Shown here in pieces: positions 26,509 to 36,393 of a stretch of DNA of 64,000 bases; position 1 is the stretch's first letter; every line of letters starts with the position of its first letter. This DNA comes from Amycolatopsis sp. WAC 01376 (GTDB lineage: Bacteria; Actinomycetota; Actinomycetes; Mycobacteriales; Pseudonocardiaceae). The stretch covers positions 1-64,000 of the forward strand of contig NZ_QHKL01000013.1 of the NCBI RefSeq assembly GCF_003947415.1, written 5' to 3'. The notes under the pieces were generated by a model that did no database searches, had not been told where the DNA came from, and was given only the letters and a program-made list of their open reading frames with translations. Both the position numbers and the translations under genes were made by a program.

Positions 26509-27705
26509 TCAGCCGGTCTGCGAGGCCGCACTCTTCGACCCGAAGGGCCTTCGCTGCAGAGCCCGCGCCACCGGTTCGACGATCCGCGCGGCCGTCGGGC
26601 CGAGGATCGCCATCAGGAGCACGTACGCCGTCGCGAGTGCCGCGAGTTCGCCGGCCACCGCGCCCGCCGCCACCGCCAGCCCGGCGATGACGATCGAGAA
26701 CTCGCCTCGCGCGACCAGCGCGGCTCCGGCACGAGCCCGGCCCATCTTCCCGATGCCTTGCCGTCGCGCGGCCCACCAGCCGGTGCCGACCTTCGTGAGC
26801 GTCGTCGCGACCGCCAGGATGACCGCCCAGCCGAGCACGGGCGGGATCGACGCGGGGTTCGTGTTGAGCCCGAACACGACGAAGAACACGGCCGCGAAGA
26901 GATCGCGCAGTGGTTCGAGCAGGTGCGTCGCGTTCTCCGCGGTCGAGCCCGAGATCGCGATGCCGAGCAGGAACGCGCCGACCGCGGCCGACACCTGCAT
27001 CGCCGAAGCCAGGCCGGCGACCAGCAGGGCCGCGCCGAGGACCTTGAGGAGGAACACCTCGCGGTCCGGGCTGTCCACCGCCGCGGAGACGTACCGGCCG
27101 AACTTCAGCGCGATCACCAGCACGACCGTGATCACCATCAGCGAGATCCCGACCGCCTTCATGCCGCCGAGGAAGCTGACGCCACCGAGGACCGCGGTGA
27201 GGATCGGCAGGTACAGCGCCATCACCAGGTCTTCGAACACCAGGATCGACAGCACCACCGGCGTTTCCCGGTTACCGAGCCGCCCGAGGTCGCCGAGCAC
27301 CTTCGCGATGATCCCGGAGGACGAGATGTAGGTGACGCCCGCCATCACGATCGCGCCGATCGGTCCCCAGCCGAGGATGAGCGCGACGATCGCACCCGGC
27401 GCGGCGTTGAGCACGATGTCGACGAGCCCCGCCATCCACGAGCGTTTCAGCCCGGTGAACAGTTCGGCCGCCGAGTACTCCAGGCCAAGCAGGAGCAACA
27501 GCAGGACGACGCCGATCTCGCTGGCGAGGTGGGTGAAGTCGCCGATGTCGCCGAGCGGGATCAGTCCGCCCTGGCCGAAGCACAGGCCGCCGATCAGGTA
27601 CAGGGGGATGGGGGACATCCCGATCTTCCCGGCGAGGCGGCCGAGCGCGCCCAGCCCGAAGAAGACCGCCCCGAGTTCGATCAAGGACAGTGCGGTGTGA
27701 TCCAT
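26509..27705 (-). CDS. CPA2-family cation:proton antiporter (KhtU-like)
   Basis: A 398-aa integral membrane protein with about 12 hydrophobic helices, of the Kef/KhtU branch of monovalent cation:proton antiporters. Family features include EIGVVLLLLLLGLEY in the third helix and the acidic VFEDLVMALYLP helix that carries the ion-binding Asp. It lies 6 bp after a gene for a TrkA-C type subunit, like the KhtTU potassium/proton antiporter of Bacillus. The ion (K+ or Na+) is not decidable here. Confidence 0.88.
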   Translation of the reverse strand: MDHTALSLIELGAVFFGLGALGRLAGKIGMSPIPLYLIGGLCFGQGGLIPLGDIGDFTHLASEIGVVLLLLLLGLEYSAAELFTGLKRSWMAGLVDIVLNAAPGAIVALILGWGPIGAIVMAGVTYISSSGIIAKVLGDLGRLGNRETPVVLSILVFEDLVMALYLPILTAVLGGVSFLGGMKAVGISLMVITVVLVIALKFGRYVSAAVDSPDREVFLLKVLGAALLVAGLASAMQVSAAVGAFLLGIAISGSTAENATHLLEPLRDLFAAVFFVVFGLNTNPASIPPVLGWAVILAVATTLTKVGTGWWAARRQGIGKMGRARAGAALVARGEFSIVIAGLAVAAGAVAGELAALATAYVLLMAILGPTAARIVEPVARALQRRPFGSKSAASQTG

Positions 27706-27711
27706 CCGCGA

Positions 27712-28194
27712 TCAGCCGTACTTCAAGATCTTGACGGCGGCCTCGAGACCTTCCGAGGTGCCGACCGCGACGAGCACGTCGCCCGCGGTGAGATTGAAAT
27801 CCGGAGTGGGGGAGGGGTGGACCTGCCCGGCCCGCATCACCGCGACGACCGAGACGCTCGTGCGGGTCCGCATGGCCGTGTCGCCCAGCGTCCGCCCGTC
27901 GAACGGCGACGACGCCTTGATCGGCAGCTGCTTGGTGTTGATGCCGGGCAGGTCCCGGTGCTCTTCGGTGAGCTGAGCGACCAGCTGGGGCGCGCCGAGC
28001 AGGTTCGCCAGCGCGCCCGCTTCGTCGGTGGTGAGCGGAAGTGAGGCCAGGCAGGCGTCGGGATCGTCCGTTTTGGACACGATCAGCTCGACGTGTCCAT
28101 CGCGATGGGTCACCACGCCGACGCGGCGGCCGTTGCGGGTGGCGAAGTCCTTGCGGACGCCTATTCCGGGGAGCGGGGTCACTTCGACGTTCAC
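27712..28194 (-). CDS. Antiporter regulatory subunit (KhtT-like, TrkA-C)
   Basis: A 160-aa soluble protein. The N-terminal part (residues 1-70) matches the KhtT regulatory fold and residues about 82-158 are a TrkA-C domain, with SVVAVMRAG and AGDVLVAVGTSEGL. In KhtT the TrkA-C domain senses cyclic di-AMP and controls the antiporter. It is directly upstream of, and transcribed with, the antiporter gene, so it is most likely its subunit. Confidence 0.87.
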   Translation of the reverse strand: MNVEVTPLPGIGVRKDFATRNGRRVGVVTHRDGHVELIVSKTDDPDACLASLPLTTDEAGALANLLGAPQLVAQLTEEHRDLPGINTKQLPIKASSPFDGRTLGDTAMRTRTSVSVVAVMRAGQVHPSPTPDFNLTAGDVLVAVGTSEGLEAAVKILKYG

Positions 28195-28209
28195 GACGTC
28201 AACAGTAAC

Positions 28210-28602
28210 TCACCGTCCGGTTCGCTTCGGGCGGATCAGGAACAGCGCCGAGATCACGACCATCAAGGCGCACGTCGCGCCGTGGATGCCGAGCGCGGCG
28301 CCCACGGAGCCGTTGTGGGTCAACACGATCAGCATGTCGCCGAACGGGATGAACGCCAGTGCGAGCATCGCCCAGCCCAGCGCGCGGGCGTTCCGGAACA
28401 GGATCAGCGCGAGCACCACGAGCGCCGTGCCGATGTCGCGGACCCCCTTGACCGCGAGGAACGGGTCGCCGACGGACGGCATCACCGGCAGTCCGAAACC
28501 GCCCGTCTGGGTCTGCGGGAAGAACACGTATCCGCTCCCGAAGTAGAGGACGAAGAGCACGAGGGCGGCGGACAGGATGTAAGCGATCTTGGTTCTGGTC
28601 AT
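28210..28602 (-). CDS. DUF4267 family membrane protein
   Basis: A 130-aa protein with four hydrophobic helices (residues about 5-25, 47-66, 71-90 and 98-120), matching the DUF4267 family, which is of unknown function. The ATG at 28602 follows GGAG at 5 nt and is preferred over 28617. It is divergent from a TetR gene with three CTAGC-N3-GCTAG sites between them, so it is probably the repressed gene. Confidence 0.82.
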   Translation of the reverse strand: MTRTKIAYILSAALVLFVLYFGSGYVFFPQTQTGGFGLPVMPSVGDPFLAVKGVRDIGTALVVLALILFRNARALGWAMLALAFIPFGDMLIVLTHNGSVGAALGIHGATCALMVVISALFLIRPKRTGR

Positions 28603-28620
28603 GATCTCCGACTCCAAAAG

Positions 28621-28684
28621 CTAGCAGTGCTAGGAACAGTGCAGACGTTAGCGCTAGCAGCGCTAGCTTGTCTAGCGATGCTAG
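28621..28684. promoter_or_regulatory. Triple TetR operator CTAGC-N3-GCTAG
   Basis: Three 13-bp dyads: CTAGCAGTGCTAG (28621-28633), CTAGCAGCGCTAG (28654-28666) and CTAGCGATGCTAG (28672-28684). They lie between the DUF4267 gene and the divergent TetR gene. CTAG is rare in GC-rich DNA, which makes three copies here very unlikely by chance. Confidence 0.8.
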
Positions 28685-28693
28685 GATATTCGT

Positions 28694-29272
28694 ATGGTCA
28701 CGAACCCCCGGCGCGAGCGGGACCGCTCGCAGCGCGAACAGCTGATCGTCACCACCGCCCGCGAGATCGCCGAAGAAGAAGGCTGGGACGCGGTCACGAC
28801 CCGGCGGCTGGCGGCGAAGATCGAGTACAGCCAGCCGGTCCTCTACAGCCACTTCTCCGGCAAGGGGGCGATCATGGCGGCCGCGGCTCTCGAGGGCTGC
28901 ACCGAAATGGCCGCCCATATGCGGAAGGGGGCCGGTGCGGCGGAGGACTCGCGTGGCGCCCTGCGGAGGTTGGCGGGGAACTACTTCGACTTCGCCGACC
29001 GCAAGCCCGCGCTCTACGACGCGATCTTCACCCTTGCCAGTGAACTGGACTTCGCCAGTCCGGACAGCCCCGAGCCGTTGAAGGACGCGTTCGGCGCCCT
29101 GCTCGAAATCGTGGGCCCGGTGGCGGGCGATTACGACCCCGGCCTCTACACCGAGACGTTTTGGGCCGCCTTGCACGGCCTCGTCACCCTCGAGCGCAGC
29201 CGACGGCTCCCGGCGGCCGCGCGCGCGGAACGGATCGGCATGCTCGTCGACCGGTTCGCCGTGGGCGGCTGA
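28694..29272 (+). CDS. TetR/AcrR family transcriptional regulator
   Basis: A 192-aa TetR regulator with a helix-turn-helix at about 15-60 (GWDAVTTRRLAAKIEYSQPVLYSHFSGK) and a C-terminal domain resembling TetR_C WHG-type domains. The start at ATG 28694 is 10 bp from the last operator dyad. It probably represses itself and the DUF4267 gene. Confidence 0.87.
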   Translation: MVTNPRRERDRSQREQLIVTTAREIAEEEGWDAVTTRRLAAKIEYSQPVLYSHFSGKGAIMAAAALEGCTEMAAHMRKGAGAAEDSRGALRRLAGNYFDFADRKPALYDAIFTLASELDFASPDSPEPLKDAFGALLEIVGPVAGDYDPGLYTETFWAALHGLVTLERSRRLPAAARAERIGMLVDRFAVGG

Positions 29273-29343
29273 GGCGTGTCGCGCGCCACCAGGCAGAATG
29301 GTCATCGATCAGATGAGCGACGAATGAGCTGAGGAGAGTTTCG

Positions 29344-30069
29344 GTGACGGGAGCCCTGCGTGGTGTGGTCGCGATGGACGGCCCGTCCGGAACCGGGAAA
29401 TCCACGGTTTCGCGGAAGCTCGCGACGAAACTCGGCGCCGGCTACCTCGACACGGGCGCGATGTACCGCGTGGTCACCCTCGCCGTCCTGCGCGCCGGGG
29501 TCGATCCGTCCGACGCGGACGCGGTCGCCGACGTCGCGCGGAAGGCCGAACTCGGCATCGGAACCAGCCCTGACGACGCGACGGTGACCCTCGCGGGTGA
29601 AAACGTCGCCGCCGAGATCCGCGGTGCGGACGTCACCACGGCGGTGTCACCCGTTTCGGCCGTCCCCGCGGTCCGCGAATTGCTCGTCGACCGGCAGCGC
29701 GAGATCATCGCCGAGGTGCTCGGCCGCGTCGGCGGCATCGTGGTCGAAGGCCGCGACATCGGCACGGTCGTCTCACCCGACGCCCCGCTCAAGATCTTCC
29801 TCACCGCTTCGGCCGAGGTCCGCGCCGCACGCCGCAGCGCACAGGATTCCGCCGCAGGCCGCGAATCCACGCACGACGTCGCGAAGGCGGCGGTGGAACG
29901 GCGTGACCGCCTGGACTCCACGCGGGCGGCTTCGCCCCTGCGCGCCGCGGAAGACGCCGTCGAGGTGGACACCTCGGCGCTCAACATCGACCAGGTGATC
30001 GTCGCGCTGGCGGAACTGGCGCTGCACCGCGGTCTCCTCGAAGGCTGCCCCGCCGAGGCCGCCAGGTGA
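29344..30069 (+). CDS. cmk: Cytidylate kinase
   Basis: Cmk phosphorylates CMP and dCMP. The 241-aa protein has the P-loop GPSGTGKS (residues 13-20), the DTGAMYR motif and the EGRDIGTVV motif. The GTG at 29344 follows GAGGAGAG. It overlaps the acyltransferase gene by 4 bp. It restores the core order after the accessory block from 22962. Confidence 0.95.
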   Translation: MTGALRGVVAMDGPSGTGKSTVSRKLATKLGAGYLDTGAMYRVVTLAVLRAGVDPSDADAVADVARKAELGIGTSPDDATVTLAGENVAAEIRGADVTTAVSPVSAVPAVRELLVDRQREIIAEVLGRVGGIVVEGRDIGTVVSPDAPLKIFLTASAEVRAARRSAQDSAAGRESTHDVAKAAVERRDRLDSTRAASPLRAAEDAVEVDTSALNIDQVIVALAELALHRGLLEGCPAEAAR

Positions 30070-30740
30070 GCGCGAAGGGACTGCCCGAAGGCGCGAGCGA
30101 CCCGTTTCACACCTTCGGCCGGGGGATCTCGAAGTTCATCGTCCGGCCCGCGTTCCGGGTCCGGGTCCACGGTGCCGAGCGGGTACCGGCGTCCGGGCCG
30201 GTGGTGTTCATGGCCAACCACAGCTCGATGGCGGAACCCGCACTGCTGTTCGGAATGTTCTCGCGGCGCACCGCGTTCCTGGTCAAGGCGGAACTCTTCA
30301 AGGGTTTCGTCGGCTGGTTCTTCCCGAAACTGGGTCAGATCCCGGTGAAACGGGGTGCGGTGGACCGCAAACCGCTGATGATGGCGGTCAAGGTGCTCGA
30401 GGACGGCGGTGCGGTGGGGATCTTCCCCGAAGGCACCCGCGGCCTCGGTGACGCCGAAAACTTCGAGCGCGGCGCGGCCTTCCTGGTCCGCGCCGGGAAC
30501 GCGACCGTGGTTCCGGTCGCCACTCGGGGAACGTACAAACCCGCCGGCGCCAAGAGGCGTTGGCGGCCACGCGTCGACATCATGGTCGGCGAACCTTTCA
30601 CTCCCGCGATCGGGAAGGGAAGGACAGGGCTGGAGGAGGGAACCGAGCGGCTTCGCCTCGCGCTCGCGGACCTCGTGAAGGCACTGGACGAATGGCGCTT
30701 GGAGCACGGGCTCCAAGACACGCGACAGAATGTGAAGTAG
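30066..30740 (+). CDS. PlsC-family 1-acylglycerol-phosphate acyltransferase
   Basis: A 224-aa membrane-associated acyltransferase of phospholipid synthesis. Motif [10 protein letters not shown] is at 120-126 and the catalytic histidine at 52, in NHSSMAEP. The usual HX4D motif reads HX4E here (Glu57), a conservative but uncommon change in the charge relay. It sits between cmk and der with a 4-bp overlap and a 3-bp gap, a common actinobacterial arrangement. Confidence 0.88.
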   Translation: MSAKGLPEGASDPFHTFGRGISKFIVRPAFRVRVHGAERVPASGPVVFMANHSSMAEPALLFGMFSRRTAFLVKAELFKGFVGWFFPKLGQIPVKRGAVDRKPLMMAVKVLEDGGAVGIFPEGTRGLGDAENFERGAAFLVRAGNATVVPVATRGTYKPAGAKRRWRPRVDIMVGEPFTPAIGKGRTGLEEGTERLRLALADLVKALDEWRLEHGLQDTRQNVK

Positions 30741-30743
30741 CGA

Positions 30744-32225
30744 ATGTCTGAGCTTGACGGAGTCGGCGAGATCGACGGCTCCTGGTCCGATGAGTCCGAA
30801 TTCACCACGCTGGACGCGCAGATCGCCGCGGGCGAGGCCGAGGAGGAGGCGCAGCTCGCGCAACCGGTCCTCGCCGTCGTCGGCAGGCCCAACGTAGGCA
30901 AGTCCACCCTGGTCAACCGCATCCTCGGCCGCCGGGAGGCGGTCGTGCAGGACGTTCCCGGCGTGACCCGGGACCGCGTCGCCTACGACGCCTTCTGGGC
31001 GGGCCGCCGGTTCACCCTCGTCGACACGGGCGGCTGGGAGCCGGACGCGACCGGGTTGCAGGCCTCCGTCGCCGCGCAGGCCGAGATCGCGATGGCCACC
31101 GCCGACGCGGTGCTGCTGGTCATCGACGCCAGTGTCGGCGCGACCGCGACCGACGAGGCCGCCTCGAAGGTGCTGCGCCGCTCGAAGAAGCCGGTGCTGC
31201 TCGTCGCCAACAAGGTCGACGACGACCGCCTGCTCGCCGACACCGCGTCGCTGTGGTCACTCGGCCTCGGCGAACCGCATCCGGTCAGCGCGCTGCACGG
31301 GCGTAGCTCGGGCGACCTGCTCGACGCGATCGTCAAGGCGCTGCCGGAGATGCCGCGCGACGGCGACCGCGCCACCACCGGCCCGCGCCGCGTCGCGCTG
31401 GTCGGCAAGCCGAACGTGGGCAAATCCAGCCTGCTGAACAAGATCTCCGGCGAGGAGCGGTCCGTGGTGGACTCGGTCGCCGGTACCACCGTCGACCCGG
31501 TCGACTCGCTGGTCGAACTGGACGGCGACATCTGGCGGTTCGTCGACACGGCGGGCCTGCGCAAGCGGGTCAACTCGGCCAACGGCGCCGAGTACTACGC
31601 GTCGCTGCGGACCAAGACCGCGATCGACGCGGCCGAGGTCGCGATCGTGCTGCTGGACGCCGCCGAACCGCTTTCGGAGCAGGACCTGCGGGTGCTGACC
31701 ATGGTCGTCGAAGCCGGTCGCGCCTGCGTGCTCGCCTTCAACAAGTGGGACCTCGTCGACGAGGACCGCCGCCACGCCATGGTCCGCGAACTGGACCGCG
31801 GCCTGGTGCGGGTGCCGTGGGCGGACAAGGTCAACATCTCCGCGCTCACCGGCCGGTCCGTGCGCAAGCTCGCGCCCGCGCTGCGGACCGCGTTGAAGTC
31901 CTGGGACCAGCGGGTTCCCACCGGTCAGCTGAACGGCTGGCTGGCCGACCTCATCGCCGCGACCCCGCCGCCGGTGCGCGGCGGCAAGCAGCCGAAGGTG
32001 CTGTTCGCGACCCAGGCGGGCATCCGGCCGCCGACGCTGGTCCTGTTCACCACCGGCTTCCTCGAGGCGGGCTACCGGCGGTTCATCGAACGGAAGTTCC
32101 GTGAGCGTTTCGGATTCGAAGGCACCCCCGTCCGGGTGAATATCCGAGTGCGGGAAAAGAAGCAAAGGCCCAAGGTCGGCGGAAAAGCGGCCGGAAAACC
32201 ACAGGGTAAACCGAAAGCGCGCTGA
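30744..32225 (+). CDS. der: Ribosome biogenesis GTPase Der
   Basis: Der (EngA) is a double-GTPase needed for 50S subunit maturation. The 493-aa protein has an acidic N-terminal extension of about 40 residues, two G domains (P-loops GRPNVGKS at 47-54 and GKPNVGKS near 218) and the KH-like C-terminal domain, ending in a Lys/Gly-rich tail. It is the last gene of the core block; a perfect hairpin follows 30 bp after the stop. Confidence 0.95.
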   Translation: MSELDGVGEIDGSWSDESEFTTLDAQIAAGEAEEEAQLAQPVLAVVGRPNVGKSTLVNRILGRREAVVQDVPGVTRDRVAYDAFWAGRRFTLVDTGGWEPDATGLQASVAAQAEIAMATADAVLLVIDASVGATATDEAASKVLRRSKKPVLLVANKVDDDRLLADTASLWSLGLGEPHPVSALHGRSSGDLLDAIVKALPEMPRDGDRATTGPRRVALVGKPNVGKSSLLNKISGEERSVVDSVAGTTVDPVDSLVELDGDIWRFVDTAGLRKRVNSANGAEYYASLRTKTAIDAAEVAIVLLDAAEPLSEQDLRVLTMVVEAGRACVLAFNKWDLVDEDRRHAMVRELDRGLVRVPWADKVNISALTGRSVRKLAPALRTALKSWDQRVPTGQLNGWLADLIAATPPPVRGGKQPKVLFATQAGIRPPTLVLFTTGFLEAGYRRFIERKFRERFGFEGTPVRVNIRVREKKQRPKVGGKAAGKPQGKPKAR

Positions 32226-32255
32226 TTTCTCACGATGTAGGTGAATATTTCACTG

Positions 32256-32295
32256 GGTGGACACGCCGATGACCTCGGGTTTCGGCGTGTCCACC
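32256..32295 (+). terminator. Terminator after der
   Basis: GGTGGACACGCCGA (32256-32269) and TCGGCGTGTCCACC (32282-32295) make a perfect 14-bp stem with a 12-nt loop. There is no T-run, as is usual in actinobacteria. It separates the cmk-der operon from the Pls-like gene. Confidence 0.75.
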
Positions 32296-32469
32296 GGTGA
32301 GGTTCGACACTCTGCCGAGACCCTCCCGAGATATGTCGTACACCTGCGGTAAAGTCAACGGTCTGCTAGCGGGCGCCTCATTCGGAGAGCGAGCCCGAAT
32401 GACGCACTTCGTGAAAGGTGTGATGGGCTTGAGCGCCCATGGTTCCGTCTTGCCCGTGGTGACCGCCCG
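32296..32469 (+). promoter_or_regulatory. Upstream region/leader of the Pls-like gene
   Basis: These 174 bp must contain the promoter of the large synthetase gene. Two small inverted repeats are visible: TCATTCGG/CCGAATGA (32378-32385 and 32395-32402) and ATGGGC/GCCCAT (32423-32428 and 32435-32440). No clear ribosome site precedes the ATG at 32470. I see no recognisable riboswitch. Whether the hairpins act in a leader is unknown. Confidence 0.35.
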
Positions 32470-35400
32470 ATGACCCTGACCGCCGATTCCCGGCCGATCG
32501 CCTGCGTCGCCGATGTCACCGTCGCCCCGTCCGCCACGCCGATCGCCGACCGTGCCCTCTTCTGGTCCGGCCTCGGTGCCGGTGAGCGCACCCTGATCGA
32601 CATCCTCGCCGAGACCGCCGCCCGCCACCCCAACGCGGGCGCGATCGACGACGGCGAGACCACGCTGTCCTACCGCAAGCTCGTCGAAGAGATCGACGAC
32701 TACGGCCGCAAGCTGACCGCCAACGGGGTCGGCGTCGGCGACCGCGTCGGCGTCCGGATCTCCTCCGGCACCGCGGAGTTGTACGTCGCGATCCTCGCCA
32801 TCCTGTCCGTCGGCGCCGCCTATGTGCCGGTCGACGCGGACGACCCGGAAGAGCGCGCCGAGCTGGTCTTCGGTGAGGCCGACGTCGCCGCCGTCGTCAG
32901 CGATGGCGGCGCGATCACCGTCGTCGGCTCGCCCGGTGGCGTCGAAGGCGGCCCCGCGCCGGCCGACGACGCCTGGATCATCTTCACCTCCGGTTCGACC
33001 GGTAAGCCGAAGGGCGTCGCCGTCTCGCACGCGTCCGCCGCGGCTTTCGTCGATGCCGAGGCCCAGCTCTTCCTCACCGAGGAGCCGATCGGCCCCGGCG
33101 ACCGCGTGCTCGCCGGTCTTTCCGTCGCGTTCGACGCGTCCTGCGAAGAAATGTGGCTCGCCTGGCGTCACGGCGCCTGCCTGGTCCCGGCGCCGCGTTC
33201 GCTGGTGCGGACCGGTGTCGACCTCGGCCCGTGGCTGGTCGCGCAGGGCATCACCGTCGTGTCGACCGTGCCGACGCTGGCCGCGTTGTGGCCCGCCGAC
33301 GCGCTGGAAGACGTCCGCCTGCTGATCTTCGGCGGCGAAGCCTGCCCGCCGGAACTGGCCGAACGCGTCGCCGTCGAAGGCCGCGAAGTCTGGAACACCT
33401 ACGGCCCGACCGAGGCCACCGTCGTCGCCTGCGCCGCGCAGATGACCGGCGAGGGCCCGGTCCGCATCGGCCTGCCGCTCGCCGGCTGGCAGCTCGCCGT
33501 CGTCAACGAGGCGGGCGAGCCCGTCGCGATGGGGGAGACCGGCGAGCTGGTCATCGGCGGCGTCGGCCTGGCCCGCTACCTCGACCCGGAGAAGGACGCC
33601 GAGAAGTTCGCGCCGCTGCCCTCGCTGGGCTGGCGTCGCGCGTACCGCAGCGGTGACATGGTCCGCGCCGAAGCCGAGGGGCTGCTGTTCCTCGGACGGC
33701 TCGACGAGCAGGTCAAACTCGGCGGCCGCCGCATCGGACTCGGCGAGGTCGACGCCGCGCTCCAGGCGCTGCCCGGAGTGCAGGGCGCCGCGGCCGCGGT
33801 CCGCCGCACCAAGGCGGGCAATCAGGTGCTGGTCGGGTACGTCGTGCCCGCCGAAGGCACGAAGTTCGACCACGACGAGGCCGCGACCCGGCTGCGCGAG
33901 CAGCTGCCCGCCGCGCTCGTCCCGCTGCTGGCGCTGGTCGATGACCTGCCGACGCGGACCTCCGGCAAGGTCGACCGCAACGCGCTGCCCTGGCCGCTGT
34001 CCACTGTGGACGCCGCCAAATCCGGGCTGTCCCCGACGGAGAGCTGGCTCGCCGAAGGCTGGGCCGAGATCCTCGGCGTCTCGGTCGACAACCCGAAGGC
34101 CGACTTCTTCACCAACGGCGGCGGGAGCCTGACGGCCGCGCAGCTGATCGCGCGGATTCGCACCCGGCATCCGCAGGTGTCGGTGAACGACATCTACGCC
34201 AACCCGAAGCTCGGCGCGCTGGCCACGCTGCTGGACGCGCTGAGCGGCGAGAAGACCGAACGCCGCGACATCGCGCCGACCCCGCGCAAGGCCGGGATCA
34301 TACAGTCGCTGCTGATGATCCCGCTGATGGGACTGGTCGGCCTGCGCTGGACGACGATCGCCGCGACGCTGTCGAACGTGCTGTCGCTGGCCGGTTTCGC
34401 CTGGGCACCGACGCTGAGCTGGGCGTGGATCGCCGTCGCGTGGATCGCGCTGTTCAGCCCCGCGGGCCGCATCGCGATCTCGGCGACCGGCGCGCGGCTA
34501 CTGCTGCGCGGCGTCCGCCCCGGCAGCTATCCGCGTGGCGGGCGCGTCCACTTGCGACTGTGGACGGCCGAAAAGCTCGCCGAGTTCAGCGGCGCGGACA
34601 GTGTCGCGGGTGCTTCCTGGATGACGACGTACGCCAGGGCTCTCGGCGCGCGGATCGCCAAGGACGTCGACCTGCATTCGCCGCCGCCGGTCACCGGCAT
34701 GCTGAAACTCGGCCGCGGTGCCGCCATCGAACCTGAGGTCGACCTGACCGGGCACTGGGTGGACGGCGACCTCGTGCACATCGGCAAGATCCGGATCGGC
34801 GCCGACGCGCGGATCGGCGCGCGCAGCACGCTGTTCCCCGGCGCGAGGATCGGCAAGGGCGCGGAGATCGCGGCCGGGTCGACCGTGCGCGGCAACGTGC
34901 CCCCCGGACAGCGCTGGGCCGGTGCGCCCGCGGCGCGTGCCGCCAAGGATTCGCTCAAGTGGCCGTCGAGCCGCCCGCCGCGGTCGCGGTTCTGGTCTTC
35001 GGTCTACGGCGCGACCTCGGTCGCGCTGGGTCTGCTGCCCGCCGTCGCCGCCCTGCTCGCCGTCGCGGTGCTGGGTCACGCGATCGCCGGTGCTCCGTCG
35101 CTGGGTGCCGCGCTCGGCCAGGCGCTGCTGTTCACGCCGCTCGCGACCATCGCGTACTTCGTCACCTATGCCCTGCTCGTGCTCGCCGGCGTCCGTTCGC
35201 TGAGCATCGGCATGGTCGAGGGTTACCACCCCGTCCACGGCCGCGTCGCTTGGCAGGTCTGGGCGACCGAACGGCTGATGGGCATGGCGCGTGAAGGGCT
35301 GTTCCCCTTGTACGCCAGCCTGTTCACCCCGGTGTGGCTGCGGATGCTCGGGGCGAAGGTCGGCCGCAACGTCGAGGTGTCGACCGTCCTCGCGCTGCCG

Positions 35401-36372
35401 AAGATGACCCAGGTGGACAGTGGCGCGTTCCTCGCGGACGACACCATGGTCGCCACCTACGAACTCGGCCACGGCTGGCTGCACGTCGCGCCGGCGCGGA
35501 TCGGCAAACAGGCGTTCCTCGGCAACTCGGGGATGGCCGCGCCGGGACGTTCGGTGCCGAAGCGCGGCTTGGTCGGCGTGCTGTCGTCGGCCCCGCTCAA
35601 GGCGAAGAAGGGCTCCTCGTACCTCGGGATGCCGCCGTTGCCGGTCCGCCGGTCGGTCGGTGCGTCGGACACGAGCCGCACGTACACGCCGCCGCTGCGG
35701 CTGAAGGCGGCCCGCGCGCTCATCGAACTGTGCCGCATCGTGCCGGTGATGTGCGGTGTCGCGCTGACCGTGCTGGTGGCCGCGGGGATCTTCGCGCTGG
35801 CGTCGTCGTATGGCTTCCTGGTCGCGCTGCTGCTCGGCGGACCGCTGCTGCTCGCCGCCGGTGCCGTCGCCGCGCTGACCGCCACCGCGATGAAGTGGCT
35901 GCTCGTCGGCCGGTTCCGCGCGGTCGACCATCCCTTGTGGAGCTCGTTCGTCTGGCGCAACGAACTCGCCGACACCTTCGTCGAGGCGCTCGCCGTGCCG
36001 TGGCTGATCGGTTCACTCGGCGGCACGCCGCTGCTTCCGGCGTGGCTGCGGACCATGGGCGTCAAGATCGGCCGCGGCGTGTGGCTGGAGACGTACTGGC
36101 TGCCCGAATCGGACCTGGTGAGCCTTGGCGACGGCGCGACGATCAACCGCGGCTGCGTCGTGCAGACGCATCTGTTCCACGACCGGATCATGACGATGTC
36201 GCCGGTGACCCTGGACGAGGGAGCGACGCTCGGGCCGCACGGTATCGTGCTGCCTGGTGCGAGCATCGGCGCGCGGACGACCGTCGGACCGGGCTCTTTG
36301 GTGACCCGGGGCGACGAGGTTCCCGCCGACTCGCGCTGGCTGGGCAATCCCATCTCGGCCTGGACGAAGTAG
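32470..36372 (+). CDS. Pls/PosA-type poly-amino-acid NRPS, lysine-like code
   Basis: A 1300-aa single-module synthetase laid out like epsilon-poly-L-lysine synthetase (about 1319 aa): adenylation domain (residues about 40-505; core motif TSGSTGKPKG from 173), carrier domain with the phosphopantetheine Ser553 in GGGSLT, then membrane helices (first pair about 611-662) alternating with three soluble hexapeptide/beta-helix-like domains. Aligned by hand to GrsA, the specificity positions read D222 A223 E226 S265 I286 G288 T310 V318 V319 K500. The acidic residue at the third place fits a basic amino acid, and the string is close to the lysine code I recall (DAESIGSVAK). There is no condensation or thioesterase domain; in Pls the tandem C-terminal domains make the isopeptide bonds. 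A cationic homopolymer product is inferred. Confidence 0.88.
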   Translation: MTLTADSRPIACVADVTVAPSATPIADRALFWSGLGAGERTLIDILAETAARHPNAGAIDDGETTLSYRKLVEEIDDYGRKLTANGVGVGDRVGVRISSGTAELYVAILAILSVGAAYVPVDADDPEERAELVFGEADVAAVVSDGGAITVVGSPGGVEGGPAPADDAWIIFTSGSTGKPKGVAVSHASAAAFVDAEAQLFLTEEPIGPGDRVLAGLSVAFDASCEEMWLAWRHGACLVPAPRSLVRTGVDLGPWLVAQGITVVSTVPTLAALWPADALEDVRLLIFGGEACPPELAERVAVEGREVWNTYGPTEATVVACAAQMTGEGPVRIGLPLAGWQLAVVNEAGEPVAMGETGELVIGGVGLARYLDPEKDAEKFAPLPSLGWRRAYRSGDMVRAEAEGLLFLGRLDEQVKLGGRRIGLGEVDAALQALPGVQGAAAAVRRTKAGNQVLVGYVVPAEGTKFDHDEAATRLREQLPAALVPLLALVDDLPTRTSGKVDRNALPWPLSTVDAAKSGLSPTESWLAEGWAEILGVSVDNPKADFFTNGGGSLTAAQLIARIRTRHPQVSVNDIYANPKLGALATLLDALSGEKTERRDIAPTPRKAGIIQSLLMIPLMGLVGLRWTTIAATLSNVLSLAGFAWAPTLSWAWIAVAWIALFSPAGRIAISATGARLLLRGVRPGSYPRGGRVHLRLWTAEKLAEFSGADSVAGASWMTTYARALGARIAKDVDLHSPPPVTGMLKLGRGAAIEPEVDLTGHWVDGDLVHIGKIRIGADARIGARSTLFPGARIGKGAEIAAGSTVRGNVPPGQRWAGAPAARAAKDSLKWPSSRPPRSRFWSSVYGATSVALGLLPAVAALLAVAVLGHAIAGAPSLGAALGQALLFTPLATIAYFVTYALLVLAGVRSLSIGMVEGYHPVHGRVAWQVWATERLMGMAREGLFPLYASLFTPVWLRMLGAKVGRNVEVSTVLALPKMTQVDSGAFLADDTMVATYELGHGWLHVAPARIGKQAFLGNSGMAAPGRSVPKRGLVGVLSSAPLKAKKGSSYLGMPPLPVRRSVGASDTSRTYTPPLRLKAARALIELCRIVPVMCGVALTVLVAAGIFALASSYGFLVALLLGGPLLLAAGAVAALTATAMKWLLVGRFRAVDHPLWSSFVWRNELADTFVEALAVPWLIGSLGGTPLLPAWLRTMGVKIGRGVWLETYWLPESDLVSLGDGATINRGCVVQTHLFHDRIMTMSPVTLDEGATLGPHGIVLPGASIGARTTVGPGSLVTRGDEVPADSRWLGNPISAWTK

Positions 36373-36393
36373 GGAAGCGGGGTTCGTTCGCGG

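Noticed and set aside
24852-27331. ORFs beginning MNGPF that start in the 47-bp palindromes
   Set aside because: They arise because the palindrome arms start with ATG; the downstream frames run antisense to real genes.
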